This document shows, piece after piece, positions 10,077 to 17,679 of a DNA stretch of 64,000 bases. The notes beneath the pieces were generated by a model that searched no databases, was not told the origin of the DNA, and saw nothing but the letters and a program-made list of their open reading frames with translations. The stretch is from Pseudomonas sp. PB106 (GTDB lineage Bacteria; Pseudomonadota; Gammaproteobacteria; Pseudomonadales; Pseudomonadaceae). The stretch is from the NCBI RefSeq assembly GCF_009764645.1, contig NZ_RWIM01000061.1, positions 37,869-101,868 on the forward strand, read 5' to 3'. Each line of letters begins with the position of its first letter. The first letter of the stretch is position 1. Both the position numbers and the translations under genes were made by a program.

Positions 10077-10115
10077 ACCCGGCGCCGGAAACGGCGTCGG
10101 GTCTTTTATTTTTAT
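10077..10115 (+). terminator. Terminator-like hairpin inside the lol operon, between lolD and lolE
   Basis: ACCCGGCGCCG and CGGCGTCGGGT form an 11-pair stem with one G-T wobble and a 4-base loop, followed by CTTTTATTTTTAT. It has the form of an intrinsic terminator but lies in the 63-bp gap between lolD and lolE, 16 bp before the lolE start. Read-through must occur, or lolE must have its own promoter, if the complex is to be made. Confidence 0.7.
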
Positions 10116-10130
10116 ACGGTGCCCCAGCGA

Positions 10131-11375
10131 ATGTTCAGACCGTTATCGATCTTTATCGGCACGCGCTATACCCGCGCCAAGCGCCGCAATCGCTTCGTTT
10201 CGTTCATTTCGATGACCTCGATGATCGGCCTTGCCCTCGGCGTGCTGGCAATGATCGTGGTGTTGTCGGTAATGAACGGCTTCCAGCGCGAAATGAGTTC
10301 GCGCATCCTCGGCATGGTGCCGCACGCGACCATCGTTGGCGTCAAGCCGATTGATGACTGGCAGCCGGTGGCCGCCGCTGCAATGAAAAATCCTGAAGTG
10401 ACCGCCGCCGTGCCGTTCACTGAGATGGAAGGCATGCTCTCCTATAAGGGCTTGATGCAGCCGATCCAGATCAGCGGCGTCGATCCGGCGCAGGAAGGCA
10501 AGGTCTCGATCGTCGCCCAGCACATTGTGCAGGGCCGTCTCGACGCGTTGAAACCGGGCGAGTTCGGCGTGGTGATCGGTGAGATCACGGCGCGGCGTTT
10601 CCGCCTCAACGTTGGCGACAAGATCACCCTGATCGTCCCGGAAGTCAGTACCGCACCGGGCGGCATTACCCCGCGCATGCAGCGTCTGAACGTGGTCGGC
10701 GTGTTCAAGGTCGGCGCTGAACTGGACGGCTCGATGGGCCTGATCCACGTCGCCGATGCCGCGACCATGCAGCACTGGGAACCGAATCAGGTGCAGAGCG
10801 TGCGTCTGGCGGTGAAAGACCTGTACGCGGCGCCGAAAGTCTCCTCGGACATCGCCGCCGGTTTGGGCGCCGAGTTCAAGGCTGACGACTGGACGCATAC
10901 TCAGGGCAGCCTGTTCAGCGCGATGAAAATGGAAAAAACCATGATCGGCCTGCTGTTGCTGATGATCGTCGCGGTGGCGGCGTTCAACATCATCGCGACC
11001 CTGATCATGGTGGTGAACGACAAGGGCGCGGACATCGCGATCCTGCGCACCATCGGCGCCACGCCCCGGCAGATCATGGCGATCTTCATGGTGCAGGGCA
11101 CGGTGATCGGGATTGTCGGCACCATTATTGGTGGCGTGTTGGGCGTAATCGCCGCGCTGAATGTCAGTCAGATCGTGGGCTGGATCGAGCGAGTCAGCGG
11201 GCAGCACATCTTCAGTTCCGATGTGTACTTCGTCAGCAATCTGCCGTCGGAGTTGCAGGGTGGGGATGTGCTGTTGATCTGCTCGGCGGGCTTTATCCTC
11301 AGCTTCCTGGCGACGGTATATCCGGCGTGGCGGGCGGCGAAGATCGAGCCGGCTCACGCGCTGAGATATTCGTAA
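10131..11375 (+). CDS. lolE: Lipoprotein-releasing ABC transporter permease LolE
   Basis: LolE is the second permease of LolCDE. It has 414 residues when started at the ATG at 10131, which matches the LolC N terminus ([19 protein letters not shown]). It has the same topology and strongly similar membrane segments, for example KMEKTMIGLLLLMIVAVAAF against the LolC equivalent. An upstream in-frame TTG at 10068 would add a stretch coded by the terminator-like hairpin and is rejected. The gene ends 9 bp before a palindromic repeat shared with the convergent copS gene. Confidence 0.9.
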   Translation: MFRPLSIFIGTRYTRAKRRNRFVSFISMTSMIGLALGVLAMIVVLSVMNGFQREMSSRILGMVPHATIVGVKPIDDWQPVAAAAMKNPEVTAAVPFTEMEGMLSYKGLMQPIQISGVDPAQEGKVSIVAQHIVQGRLDALKPGEFGVVIGEITARRFRLNVGDKITLIVPEVSTAPGGITPRMQRLNVVGVFKVGAELDGSMGLIHVADAATMQHWEPNQVQSVRLAVKDLYAAPKVSSDIAAGLGAEFKADDWTHTQGSLFSAMKMEKTMIGLLLLMIVAVAAFNIIATLIMVVNDKGADIAILRTIGATPRQIMAIFMVQGTVIGIVGTIIGGVLGVIAALNVSQIVGWIERVSGQHIFSSDVYFVSNLPSELQGGDVLLICSAGFILSFLATVYPAWRAAKIEPAHALRYS

Positions 11376-11384
11376 GCGACTCCA

Positions 11385-11417
11385 TGATCGTTCCCACGCT
11401 GAGCGTGGGAACGATCA
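11385..11417. repeat. Family IV palindromic repeat between lolE and copS
   Basis: TGATCGTTCCCACGCT and its exact complement face each other around one base. The element can act as a hairpin for both converging genes. On the minus strand its first three bases form the TGA stop of copS. Confidence 0.85.
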
Positions 11418-12761
11418 GGTTCGAGGCAACTCAATCACAAACCGCGTCCAACCCGCCTCCGATTCGCAATGAATCTGCCCGCCATGGGCGCGGATGATCG
11501 ACTGAGTAATCGCTAACCCCAACCCCGCATGCTCACTGCTGCCTTCCTGTCGCGCCGGATCCGCCCGATAAAACCGGTCGAACAAGCGTGGCAACAACTC
11601 CGCAGAAATCCCTTCACCGCTGTTCTCGACTGAAATGTGTACAGCGTTCACTTGGTCAGTGATCCGCAAACTCACATAGCCTTCGGCCGGGGTGAAGCGC
11701 AGGGCGTTATCCAGCAGATTCGACAAGGCCCGGCGCAACATGCTGCGATCACCCTCAATCTGTGCATTGCCTTCGCGGCTCAGCTTGACCCCGGCGTCTT
11801 CCGCCAACGGCGCAAAAAACTCCAGCAACACATCGGTCTCGTCCGCCAATTCCAGCGGTTCGCGCTTGGGCATCAGCAAGCCGTGATCGGCCTTGGCCAG
11901 GTACAACATATCGTTGACCAGTTGCGCCATCCATTGCAGTTCTTCGAGGTTGCTGTGCAGTGCTTCGCGGTAGTCCTCGATGGGCCGAGGGCGGGTGAGG
12001 GTGACCTGGGTGTGGGTCAGCAGGTTCGACAGCGGTGTGCGCAATTCATGGGCGATGTCGGCGGAGAATGCCGAGAGTCGCTGAAACGAGTCGTCGAGGC
12101 GTGCGAGCATGGCGTTGAAGCTGTGGGCCATTTCCGCAAGTTCTGGCGGCATTTGTTCTTCTGGCAGTCGGGCGTTGAGCGATTGAGCGGAAATCCCACG
12201 GGCGACTGCACTCATGCGCCGCAAGGGACGTAAACCGCTGCGGGCCGCCCAGGCGCCGAGCAACGCGGTGGCCAGCGCCGAGAGGCCGACGGTCAGCCAG
12301 ATCAGGTGCTGCATGCGCTGCAGAAAGTGTTGGTGATGGGTGATGTCGAGCAGCAGCGTCAGTTGCGCCGAGTCGGCTTGGTCAGGGTAGAGGGGGGCGT
12401 TCAGCACGCGATAATCGGTGCCGCCGCTGCTGACCGTCGACAGGCCGGGTTGTTGCGGTAAATCCACGGGAATCTGCGTCGAGCTGTCGTATCCGCGCTG
12501 ACCGTCACGGCCAGTAATGCGCAAAGACAAGTCGGCCTGACGGCTCAGCTCATCCGCCAGCCGCGCCTCGCGCTGGGCAGGTTGAACATCCTGCAACGCA
12601 CGGCGCAGACCGATCAGCTTGGCGTCCAGTTGTTGCTGGTCGAGTTCGATGAAGTGGGCTTCGCTGGCGCGGTTGAACAGTACCCCGGCGAACAGTGAAA
12701 CCACGGCGGTACAGGCGGCAAACAGCAAGGCCAGACGCGAACTCAGGGACATGCGGCGCAT
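11415..12761 (-). CDS. copS: Heavy-metal sensor histidine kinase (CopS/CusS family)
   Basis: This inner-membrane kinase senses periplasmic metal, most likely copper, and phosphorylates the adjacent response regulator. It has 448 residues: helix ~8-28, a periplasmic sensor domain ~30-150, helix ~152-172, HAMP, then the H-box FSADIAHELRTPLSNLL (His238). The ATPase domain has NLLDNALRFTP (N box), GEGIS (G1), LFDRFYRAD (F box) and GLGLAI (G2). The start codon overlaps the regulator stop in ATGA. The copper assignment rests on family resemblance and the cupredoxin gene next door. Confidence 0.88.
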   Translation of the reverse strand: MRRMSLSSRLALLFAACTAVVSLFAGVLFNRASEAHFIELDQQQLDAKLIGLRRALQDVQPAQREARLADELSRQADLSLRITGRDGQRGYDSSTQIPVDLPQQPGLSTVSSGGTDYRVLNAPLYPDQADSAQLTLLLDITHHQHFLQRMQHLIWLTVGLSALATALLGAWAARSGLRPLRRMSAVARGISAQSLNARLPEEQMPPELAEMAHSFNAMLARLDDSFQRLSAFSADIAHELRTPLSNLLTHTQVTLTRPRPIEDYREALHSNLEELQWMAQLVNDMLYLAKADHGLLMPKREPLELADETDVLLEFFAPLAEDAGVKLSREGNAQIEGDRSMLRRALSNLLDNALRFTPAEGYVSLRITDQVNAVHISVENSGEGISAELLPRLFDRFYRADPARQEGSSEHAGLGLAITQSIIRAHGGQIHCESEAGWTRFVIELPRT

Positions 12762-13441
12762 CAGGCGCTGCGCTCTTCAAGCACGTAACCCATGCCGCGT
12801 ACGGTGTGGATCAGCTTGTCAGGGAATTCGTCGTCGATCTTCAGGCGCAAACGACGGATCGCCACTTCGATGACGTTGGTGTCGCTGTCGAAATTCATGT
12901 CCCAGACTTGTGAAGCGATCAGCGATTTCGGCAGCACCTCACCCTGGCGACGCAGCAGCATTTCCAGCAAGGCGAATTCCTTGGCGGTCAGGTCAATGCG
13001 CTGGCCACCGCGTTCAACCCGGCGGCGGATCAGATCAAGGCGCAGATCGGCCAGTTGCAGACTGGTTTCCTGGGGTATGGCGCTGCCACGGCGTAGCAGG
13101 CTGCGCACCCGCGCCAGCAGCTCGGAGAAGGCGAAAGGTTTGACCAGATAGTCGTCGGCGCCGAGTTCAAGTCCGTGAACCCTGTCCTCCACTGCGTCTT
13201 TAGCCGTAAGAAAAAGCACCGGCGTATCCAGCCCTGCTTCGCGCACGGCGTGGAGGATTTGCCAGCCATTGCGACCGGGCAGCATCACGTCGAGGATCAG
13301 CAGGGCGTAGTCTCCGCTCAACGCCAATTGTTGCCCGCTGTTGCCGTCGGCCACCAGTTCCGTGTTGAACCCGGCCTCGGTCAGCCCTTGGCGCAGGTAT
13401 TGGCCGGTTTTCGCTTGGTCTTCGACGATCAACAGTTTCAT
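12761..13441 (-). CDS. copR: Copper response regulator CopR (OmpR family)
   Basis: This transcription factor has 226 residues. The receiver domain has Asp51 in [13 protein letters not shown], the conserved Lys in DYLVKPF, and a C-terminal winged helix ending in [12 protein letters not shown]. The start at 13441 gives MKLLIVEDQ; an upstream in-frame ATG at 13513 would add 24 atypical residues. It forms a translationally coupled operon with copS. The divergent gene encodes a periplasmic cupredoxin and a CopR-box-like sequence lies between them, so CopR probably controls both directions. Confidence 0.9.
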   Translation of the reverse strand: MKLLIVEDQAKTGQYLRQGLTEAGFNTELVADGNSGQQLALSGDYALLILDVMLPGRNGWQILHAVREAGLDTPVLFLTAKDAVEDRVHGLELGADDYLVKPFAFSELLARVRSLLRRGSAIPQETSLQLADLRLDLIRRRVERGGQRIDLTAKEFALLEMLLRRQGEVLPKSLIASQVWDMNFDSDTNVIEVAIRRLRLKIDDEFPDKLIHTVRGMGYVLEERSA

Positions 13442-13515
13442 GGACGACTCGGGTTGGTTCGGGGGGTGTAGAAACAGACGCTTTATACCGTGACAGCCAG
13501 CAGCAAGCGTCAACC

Positions 13516-13530
13516 TGACAAAGTTGTAAT
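13516..13530. promoter_or_regulatory. Candidate CopR/CusR box
   Basis: TGACAAAGTTGTAAT resembles the cop/cus box TGACAANNTTGTCAT with one mismatch. It lies in the 166-bp gap between copR and the cupredoxin gene. A wider inverted pair, CCTGACA (13514-13520) and TGTCAGG (13536-13542), surrounds it. Confidence 0.55.
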
Positions 13531-13607
13531 CTGCCTGTCAGGTAGATGCCAGCGCAGGGCGGTTAAAGTTTCCCACAGGCTGAACCTTATCTTGTTGGAG
13601 AACGACC

Positions 13608-14135
13608 ATGTTTTTACGCCAATCCCTGGCCTTGTGTTTGTTGGCGCTGAGTTCATCGGCATGGGCAGCGTCGGGGCACACCTATGACTTCGGCCAGCCT
13701 GCGCCTGCCGCCCAAGCCACGCGCAGCATTGAAGTAGTGCTGAACGACATGTCCTTCGATCCGAAGGCGATTGAGGTCAAGGCCGGTGAGACTGTTCGCT
13801 TTGTGCTGGTGAATAAGGGCCAGTTGCTGCACGAATTCAACCTTGGTGATGCAGCGATGCATGCCAAACATCAGCAGGAAATGTTGCAGATGCAGCAAAG
13901 CGGCATGCTTACGCCGACGGCAATGAAAGAAATGTCCCACGACATGGCGGGCATGGATCACGCAGCGATGGGCCATGGCATGAAGCATGACGACCCGAAC
14001 AGCGTGCTGGTCGAGCCGGGCAAGACGGCAGAGCTGACCTGGACCTTCAGCAAGGCGACGAGCCTTGAATTCGCCTGCAATATTCCCGGGCATTATCAGG
14101 CGGGCATGGTCGGTAAACTGACTGTCAGTCAGTAA
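13608..14135 (+). CDS. Periplasmic cupredoxin with a Met/His-rich insert (copper resistance)
   Basis: This is a secreted plastocyanin-like copper protein of 175 residues. A signal peptide ends near SSSAWA (residue 20). The type 1 copper ligands are recognisable: His75 in LLHEFN, then Cys157, His162 and Met167 in FACNIPGHYQAGM. Between them residues ~84-128 are full of Met and His (HAKHQQEMLQMQQ, HDMAGMDHAAMGHGMKH), which suggests extra Cu(I)/Cu(II) binding. It probably buffers or oxidises copper in the periplasm. The position divergent to copRS supports copper induction. GGAG lies upstream of the ATG. Confidence 0.85.
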   Translation: MFLRQSLALCLLALSSSAWAASGHTYDFGQPAPAAQATRSIEVVLNDMSFDPKAIEVKAGETVRFVLVNKGQLLHEFNLGDAAMHAKHQQEMLQMQQSGMLTPTAMKEMSHDMAGMDHAAMGHGMKHDDPNSVLVEPGKTAELTWTFSKATSLEFACNIPGHYQAGMVGKLTVSQ

Positions 14136-14196
14136 GCACTCAAAGGCGCGGGCAAAGGCTGGTAGAATCCGCTGATTCTTCAGTCAGGTTTCCGCC

Positions 14197-15027
14197 ATGC
14201 ATCCCGCAGCCGAACATTCGCCGCTGGGCAAATCCAGCGAATACATCGCCACGTACACGCCGTCCCTGCTGTTCCCGATTCCGCGCACCGCGAAATGGGC
14301 CGAGCTGGGTCTGACCGCCGAAACCCTGCCGTACAAAGGTGTGGATTTCTGGAACTGCTTCGAGCTCTCGTGGCTGCTGCCATCCGGCAAACCGGTGGTG
14401 GCGATTGGCGAATTCAGCATCCCGGCGGACTCGCCGAACATCATCGAATCGAAGTCGTTCAAGCTGTATCTGAACTCGTTGAATCAGACGGTGTTTGCCG
14501 ATGTCGCAACCCTGGAAGCGACGCTGGTCAAGGATCTGTCTGCCGCCGCCGGCAAACCGGTGGGCGTGCGCGTTCGCAGCCTCAAGGACGTTGAAGTGGA
14601 AGGCGTCGTGGCGCTGCCGGGCGTGTGCATCGATGATCTGGATATCAGCGTCAGCAACTATGAGCATCCGCGTCCGGAACTGCTGCGTTGCGATGATTCG
14701 CGCATCGTCGAAGAGACGGTGTACAGCCATCTGCTCAAATCCAACTGCCCGGTCACCAGTCAGCCGGACTGGGGCACGGTGGTGGTGGAATATCGTGGCT
14801 CGGCGCTGGATCACGCCAGCTTGCTGGAATACATCGTCAGCTTCCGCCAGCACTCGGACTTCCATGAACAGTGTGTGGAGCGGATTTTCCTCGACCTGCA
14901 ACGTCTTCTGAAGCCGGAGAAGCTGACCGTATTTGCCCGTTACGTGCGTCGCGGTGGCCTGGACATCAACCCGTATCGCAGCACTGAAAGCGTACAACTG
15001 CCGAACCACAGGCTGGTGCGACAGTAA
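14197..15027 (+). CDS. queF: NADPH-dependent 7-cyano-7-deazaguanine reductase QueF
   Basis: QueF reduces preQ0 to preQ1 in queuosine biosynthesis, the only known biological nitrile-to-amine reduction. It has 276 residues, the long bimodular type. The signature [11 protein letters not shown] (residues 84-94) and the catalytic cysteine in [12 protein letters not shown] (Cys184, with Asp191) are present. The late motif [13 protein letters not shown] is also typical. It is a single gene downstream of the cupredoxin gene; only a short gap separates them but no shared function is implied. Confidence 0.96.
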   Translation: MHPAAEHSPLGKSSEYIATYTPSLLFPIPRTAKWAELGLTAETLPYKGVDFWNCFELSWLLPSGKPVVAIGEFSIPADSPNIIESKSFKLYLNSLNQTVFADVATLEATLVKDLSAAAGKPVGVRVRSLKDVEVEGVVALPGVCIDDLDISVSNYEHPRPELLRCDDSRIVEETVYSHLLKSNCPVTSQPDWGTVVVEYRGSALDHASLLEYIVSFRQHSDFHEQCVERIFLDLQRLLKPEKLTVFARYVRRGGLDINPYRSTESVQLPNHRLVRQ

Positions 15028-15031
15028 GATC

Positions 15032-15107
15032 AAAAGATCGCAGCTTCGGCAGCTCCTACAGGGGAGTGCATTCCAGAGGTAGGAGCTGCCGAAGGCTGCG
15101 ATCTTTT
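15032..15107. repeat. Family III REP doublet after queF
   Basis: Two inverted copies of the GTAGGAGCTGCCGAAGGC element are separated by ~18 bases. The left copy carries a small deletion in its stem (CAGCTTCGGCAG instead of CAGCCTTCGGCAG). Confidence 0.85.
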
Positions 15108-15124
15108 AAATGTCAGAAATGAAA

Positions 15125-15155
15125 AAGCCCTGCCAGTAATGGCAGGGCTTTTTTT
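15125..15155. terminator. Intrinsic terminator between queF and the DUF4404 gene
   Basis: The stem AAGCCCTGCC / GGCAGGGCTT has a 6-base loop and is flanked by an A-run and a T-run, so it can serve both converging genes. Confidence 0.88.
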
Positions 15156-15170
15156 GTGCGGCCGGAAATC

Positions 15171-15434
15171 CTAGATCCCCATGCTGCCCAGCGCATTGAC
15201 GATGTTGCGCAATGTGCCGGCAATCGCCGGGTGCTCGACTTCGAAGCGCTCGACGGCGAGGTTGACGCCATCGGCGATGCTGGCGTCCTGAGTGGCATTT
15301 TCCAGTTGAATTTCGGATTCAATCTGCGCCATCAACACGCGTAAGTCTTCACGTTCGGCTTCCGACAGTGGCGGATTCTGCTCCAGTTGCTCGCGCAGGG
15401 TTTCGAGCTGTTTCTGCAGTTCTTGGGCCGGCAT
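15171..15434 (-). CDS. DUF4404 family small protein
   Basis: This is an 87-residue cytosolic protein without a signal or membrane segment. The first half is an amphipathic helix rich in Leu, Gln and Glu (QELQKQLETLREQLEQNPPLS), so self-association by coiled coil is likely. The C-terminal part HPAIAGTLRNIVNALGSMGI is the conserved end of the DUF4404 family, which is common in Pseudomonas. No function is known. AAGGAA lies 7 bases before the ATG. Confidence 0.75.
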   Translation of the reverse strand: MPAQELQKQLETLREQLEQNPPLSEAEREDLRVLMAQIESEIQLENATQDASIADGVNLAVERFEVEHPAIAGTLRNIVNALGSMGI

Positions 15435-15542
15435 GGTGTTTTCCTTTTATCGAGAGGCACTGGCATTGACCGCAGCCGCGCGCCAAAGGTCTATGGCTGA
15501 CCTTTAGATTAATCCACTCCCGTCAAACCTGCATGATCCCGA

Positions 15543-16163
15543 TCAGGGCTTTTCGCCTTTGAGCCGGCGCAGGCGGATGTCGGCCAGGCAGGTGTCGAGC
15601 TCGCCCAGATGATCGATGACTGAATGCACGCCGAGGCCGAATAACTGCATGGTTGCCTTGCCGCGCAGTTGTTCGCGTTCTCTCTGGCTCAAGGCCTGCC
15701 ATTCGCCCGGCGCCAGGCCGCACAGCGAACCGCACGAGGCGAGGCCGATCGTCCACAGCCCGGCGTTGAGGCCCGACTGCAGCAAACGCGGTTCACCGCT
15801 AACCAATACGCAACCTTCCAGACGGCTGACGTTCAGGTCCATCAGTGCCTGCCAGCAAGCGTTCGGGGCCGGCCACGGATTGATTGTTGCTGAATGTTGC
15901 GCCGGCTTGATCCACGCCGGCAGTGAGGCCGACAAGGGCTGAGCAAGGGCAGGGGGCAGGTCATCCAGCCAGACACAGGGAATTTGCTGGTGTTGCAAAC
16001 TGTGCAGACTGTCGAGTGCACCCGGTGTGGCCTCGGCGTATTCAGGCAGGGCAGTGGTTTGCTGTCGGGCGCGCGCACCGAAATCCACCAGGCAACCGCT
16101 GAGTCCGAACAGCACTGCCGTCAGGCTGGGCGCGGCGAGGGGCAAGGTTTCAGCGTGTGTCAT
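15543..16163 (-). CDS. Degenerate HAD-superfamily protein (phosphonatase-related)
   Basis: This 206-residue protein resembles phosphonoacetaldehyde hydrolase-type HAD proteins. Motif I, normally FDLDGTLVDFG, reads FGLSGCLVDFG. The nucleophilic Asp is Gly20 and the acid/base Asp is Ser22, so ordinary HAD phosphatase chemistry is not possible. The rest keeps the HAD outline, for example VLVSGEPRLLQSGLNAGLWTIGL near motif III. A related gene sits in the same place between queF and mlaA in other pseudomonads. I infer a non-catalytic or ligand-binding role. AGGGA precedes the ATG. Confidence 0.7.
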   Translation of the reverse strand: MTHAETLPLAAPSLTAVLFGLSGCLVDFGARARQQTTALPEYAEATPGALDSLHSLQHQQIPCVWLDDLPPALAQPLSASLPAWIKPAQHSATINPWPAPNACWQALMDLNVSRLEGCVLVSGEPRLLQSGLNAGLWTIGLASCGSLCGLAPGEWQALSQREREQLRGKATMQLFGLGVHSVIDHLGELDTCLADIRLRRLKGEKP

Positions 16164-16273
16164 GGCAGCGTCCCTGAAATAACGTTCAGGCTAGGGCTTG
16201 TCAGTGACAGTTGGATGACACCTGTGTGAAAGGCTGCTCCGGAAGCGTCCTACAGACGGCTTCATTGCCCGGA

Positions 16274-16302
16274 CTGTCCAAACGGGCTTTTGCGCTTATA
16301 CT
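16274..16302 (+). promoter_or_regulatory. Putative promoter of mlaA
   Basis: A good -10 (TATACT, 16297-16302) follows a weak -35 (CTGTCC, 16274-16279) at 17-base spacing, 60 bp upstream of the mlaA ATG. Confidence 0.35.
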
Positions 16303-16361
16303 AGCGGCCTTAATGCCCGGGCTCCGATGTCCGCGACAGTACAATCCCAAGGAGTTTTTCT

Positions 16362-17051
16362 ATGCGCTGGAGCTATCCGCTCGCTCAGCTAAGTGTATGT
16401 GCCGGCCTGTTGCTGGCGCCGTTCGCCACTCAGGCCGCAACGGAAGAAGACCCTTGGGAAAGCGTCAACCGCCCGATTTTCCAGTTCAACGACTTCGTTG
16501 ACACCTACGCGCTGAAGCCACTGGCGCAGGGTTACGAGTTCGTCACTCCGCAGTTTCTGGAAGACGGCATTCACAACATGTTCCGCAACGTCGGTGATGT
16601 CACCAACCTTGCCAACAACATCCTGCAGGCCAAACCGGCTGCCGCAGGCGTCGACACCGCACGTTTGATCTTCAACACCACCTTCGGTCTGCTCGGCTTC
16701 TTCGACGTCGGCACCAAGATGGGGCTGAATCGCAGCGACGAAGACTTCGGCCAGACTCTGGGCTACTGGGGTGTGGGCAGCGGTCCATACGTGATGCTGC
16801 CGCTGATGGGCCCGAGCACTCTGCGTGATGCGCCGTCGAAGTACGTCGACAGCTTCACCGGGATGTACCGCTACATCGACGACGTGCCGGCGCGTAACTC
16901 GATCTTCGGTCTGAACATCGTCGACACCCGCGCCAGCCTGCTGTCGAGCGAGAAGCTGATCAGCGGCGACAAGTACACCTTCATCCGCAACGCTTACCTG
17001 CAGAACCGCGAGTTCAAGGTGAAAGATGGCCAAGTCGAAGACGATTTTTGA
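16362..17051 (+). CDS. mlaA: Outer-membrane lipid asymmetry protein MlaA (VacJ)
   Basis: MlaA removes misplaced phospholipids from the outer leaflet of the outer membrane and hands them to MlaC. It has 229 residues. Family motifs are DPWESVNRPIFQFND at the mature N terminus, then a FFDVGTKMGL segment, DFGQTLGYWGVGSGPYVMLPL and GPSTLRDA. Unlike E. coli MlaA it shows no lipobox: the signal sequence ends FATQA|ATEEDP, like a signal peptidase I site, and its only cysteine (Cys13) lies inside the hydrophobic core. AAGGAG lies 7 bases before the ATG. Confidence 0.93.
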   Translation: MRWSYPLAQLSVCAGLLLAPFATQAATEEDPWESVNRPIFQFNDFVDTYALKPLAQGYEFVTPQFLEDGIHNMFRNVGDVTNLANNILQAKPAAAGVDTARLIFNTTFGLLGFFDVGTKMGLNRSDEDFGQTLGYWGVGSGPYVMLPLMGPSTLRDAPSKYVDSFTGMYRYIDDVPARNSIFGLNIVDTRASLLSSEKLISGDKYTFIRNAYLQNREFKVKDGQVEDDF

Positions 17052-17069
17052 TCTCGACCGGTAAAAACA

Positions 17070-17096
17070 AAGGCGACCTCAGGGTCGCCTTTTTTG
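17070..17096. terminator. Intrinsic terminator after mlaA
   Basis: AAGGCGACC / GGTCGCCTT with a 4-base loop and a run of T. The A-rich left side may also end the convergent PilZ gene. Confidence 0.88.
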
Positions 17097-17103
17097 TGTG
17101 TAG

Positions 17104-17403
17104 CTATTTCATCTTCACAATGGTCAGGCCGAGCTTCTGGCCGCCGCCATCCTGGGGCCTGACCCAGACCACTTCAGTCTCTGCCTCGAGACCGCTGAGC
17201 GCGGCGTGCTCGGAGTCGATGCGCACCGTCAAACGGTCGCCGACCGCGAACTGGCGGGGTGCTTCGACCTGCATGCCACTGCTGGAGAGGTCGATGCACA
17301 CCCCGGAAATGTCATCCCCTTCATGAATCAACACGACATCGGCATCGACCCGCATGCGGATGAAATCGCGCTTTTCGCTGTAGTCCCGACTGGTTTGACT
17401 CAT
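17104..17403 (-). CDS. Single-domain PilZ protein
   Basis: This 99-residue protein consists of one PilZ domain and has a complete cyclic di-GMP site: RDFIR (RxxxR) and DLSSSG ([D/N]xSxxG). The start at 17403 gives MSQTSRDY with GGAC upstream; an in-frame ATG at 17478 would add 25 residues and is less likely. It is divergent from rssB. It lacks any output domain, so it probably works by binding a partner. Its stop lies 8 bases past the mlaA terminator. Confidence 0.85.
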   Translation of the reverse strand: MSQTSRDYSEKRDFIRMRVDADVVLIHEGDDISGVCIDLSSSGMQVEAPRQFAVGDRLTVRIDSEHAALSGLEAETEVVWVRPQDGGGQKLGLTIVKMK

Positions 17404-17679
17404 AGGTTCGTCCTTCCATTGGGTTACGGTTTGAGCTGTTCTTATAACTCTCGGTGATTTGACAAGTAAAGTCGTCAAGCGACCATCGGCGCATGCTTGA
17501 AACGCTCTGCGGATGGGAGTACCGTCTGCGCCTTAGAAGGGCACCTCTGGTGCAACCGCGTTCAAGGCCCAGGCTCGAAAGCGGTGCAGCAGAGAGGCTA
17601 GAAAGCGAATCCAGTAGTCAGTGCAGGGCCAATAAGCTCCGCCAACTACGCCAACCTAATTCTGGCGCCGTTTGCCCAC

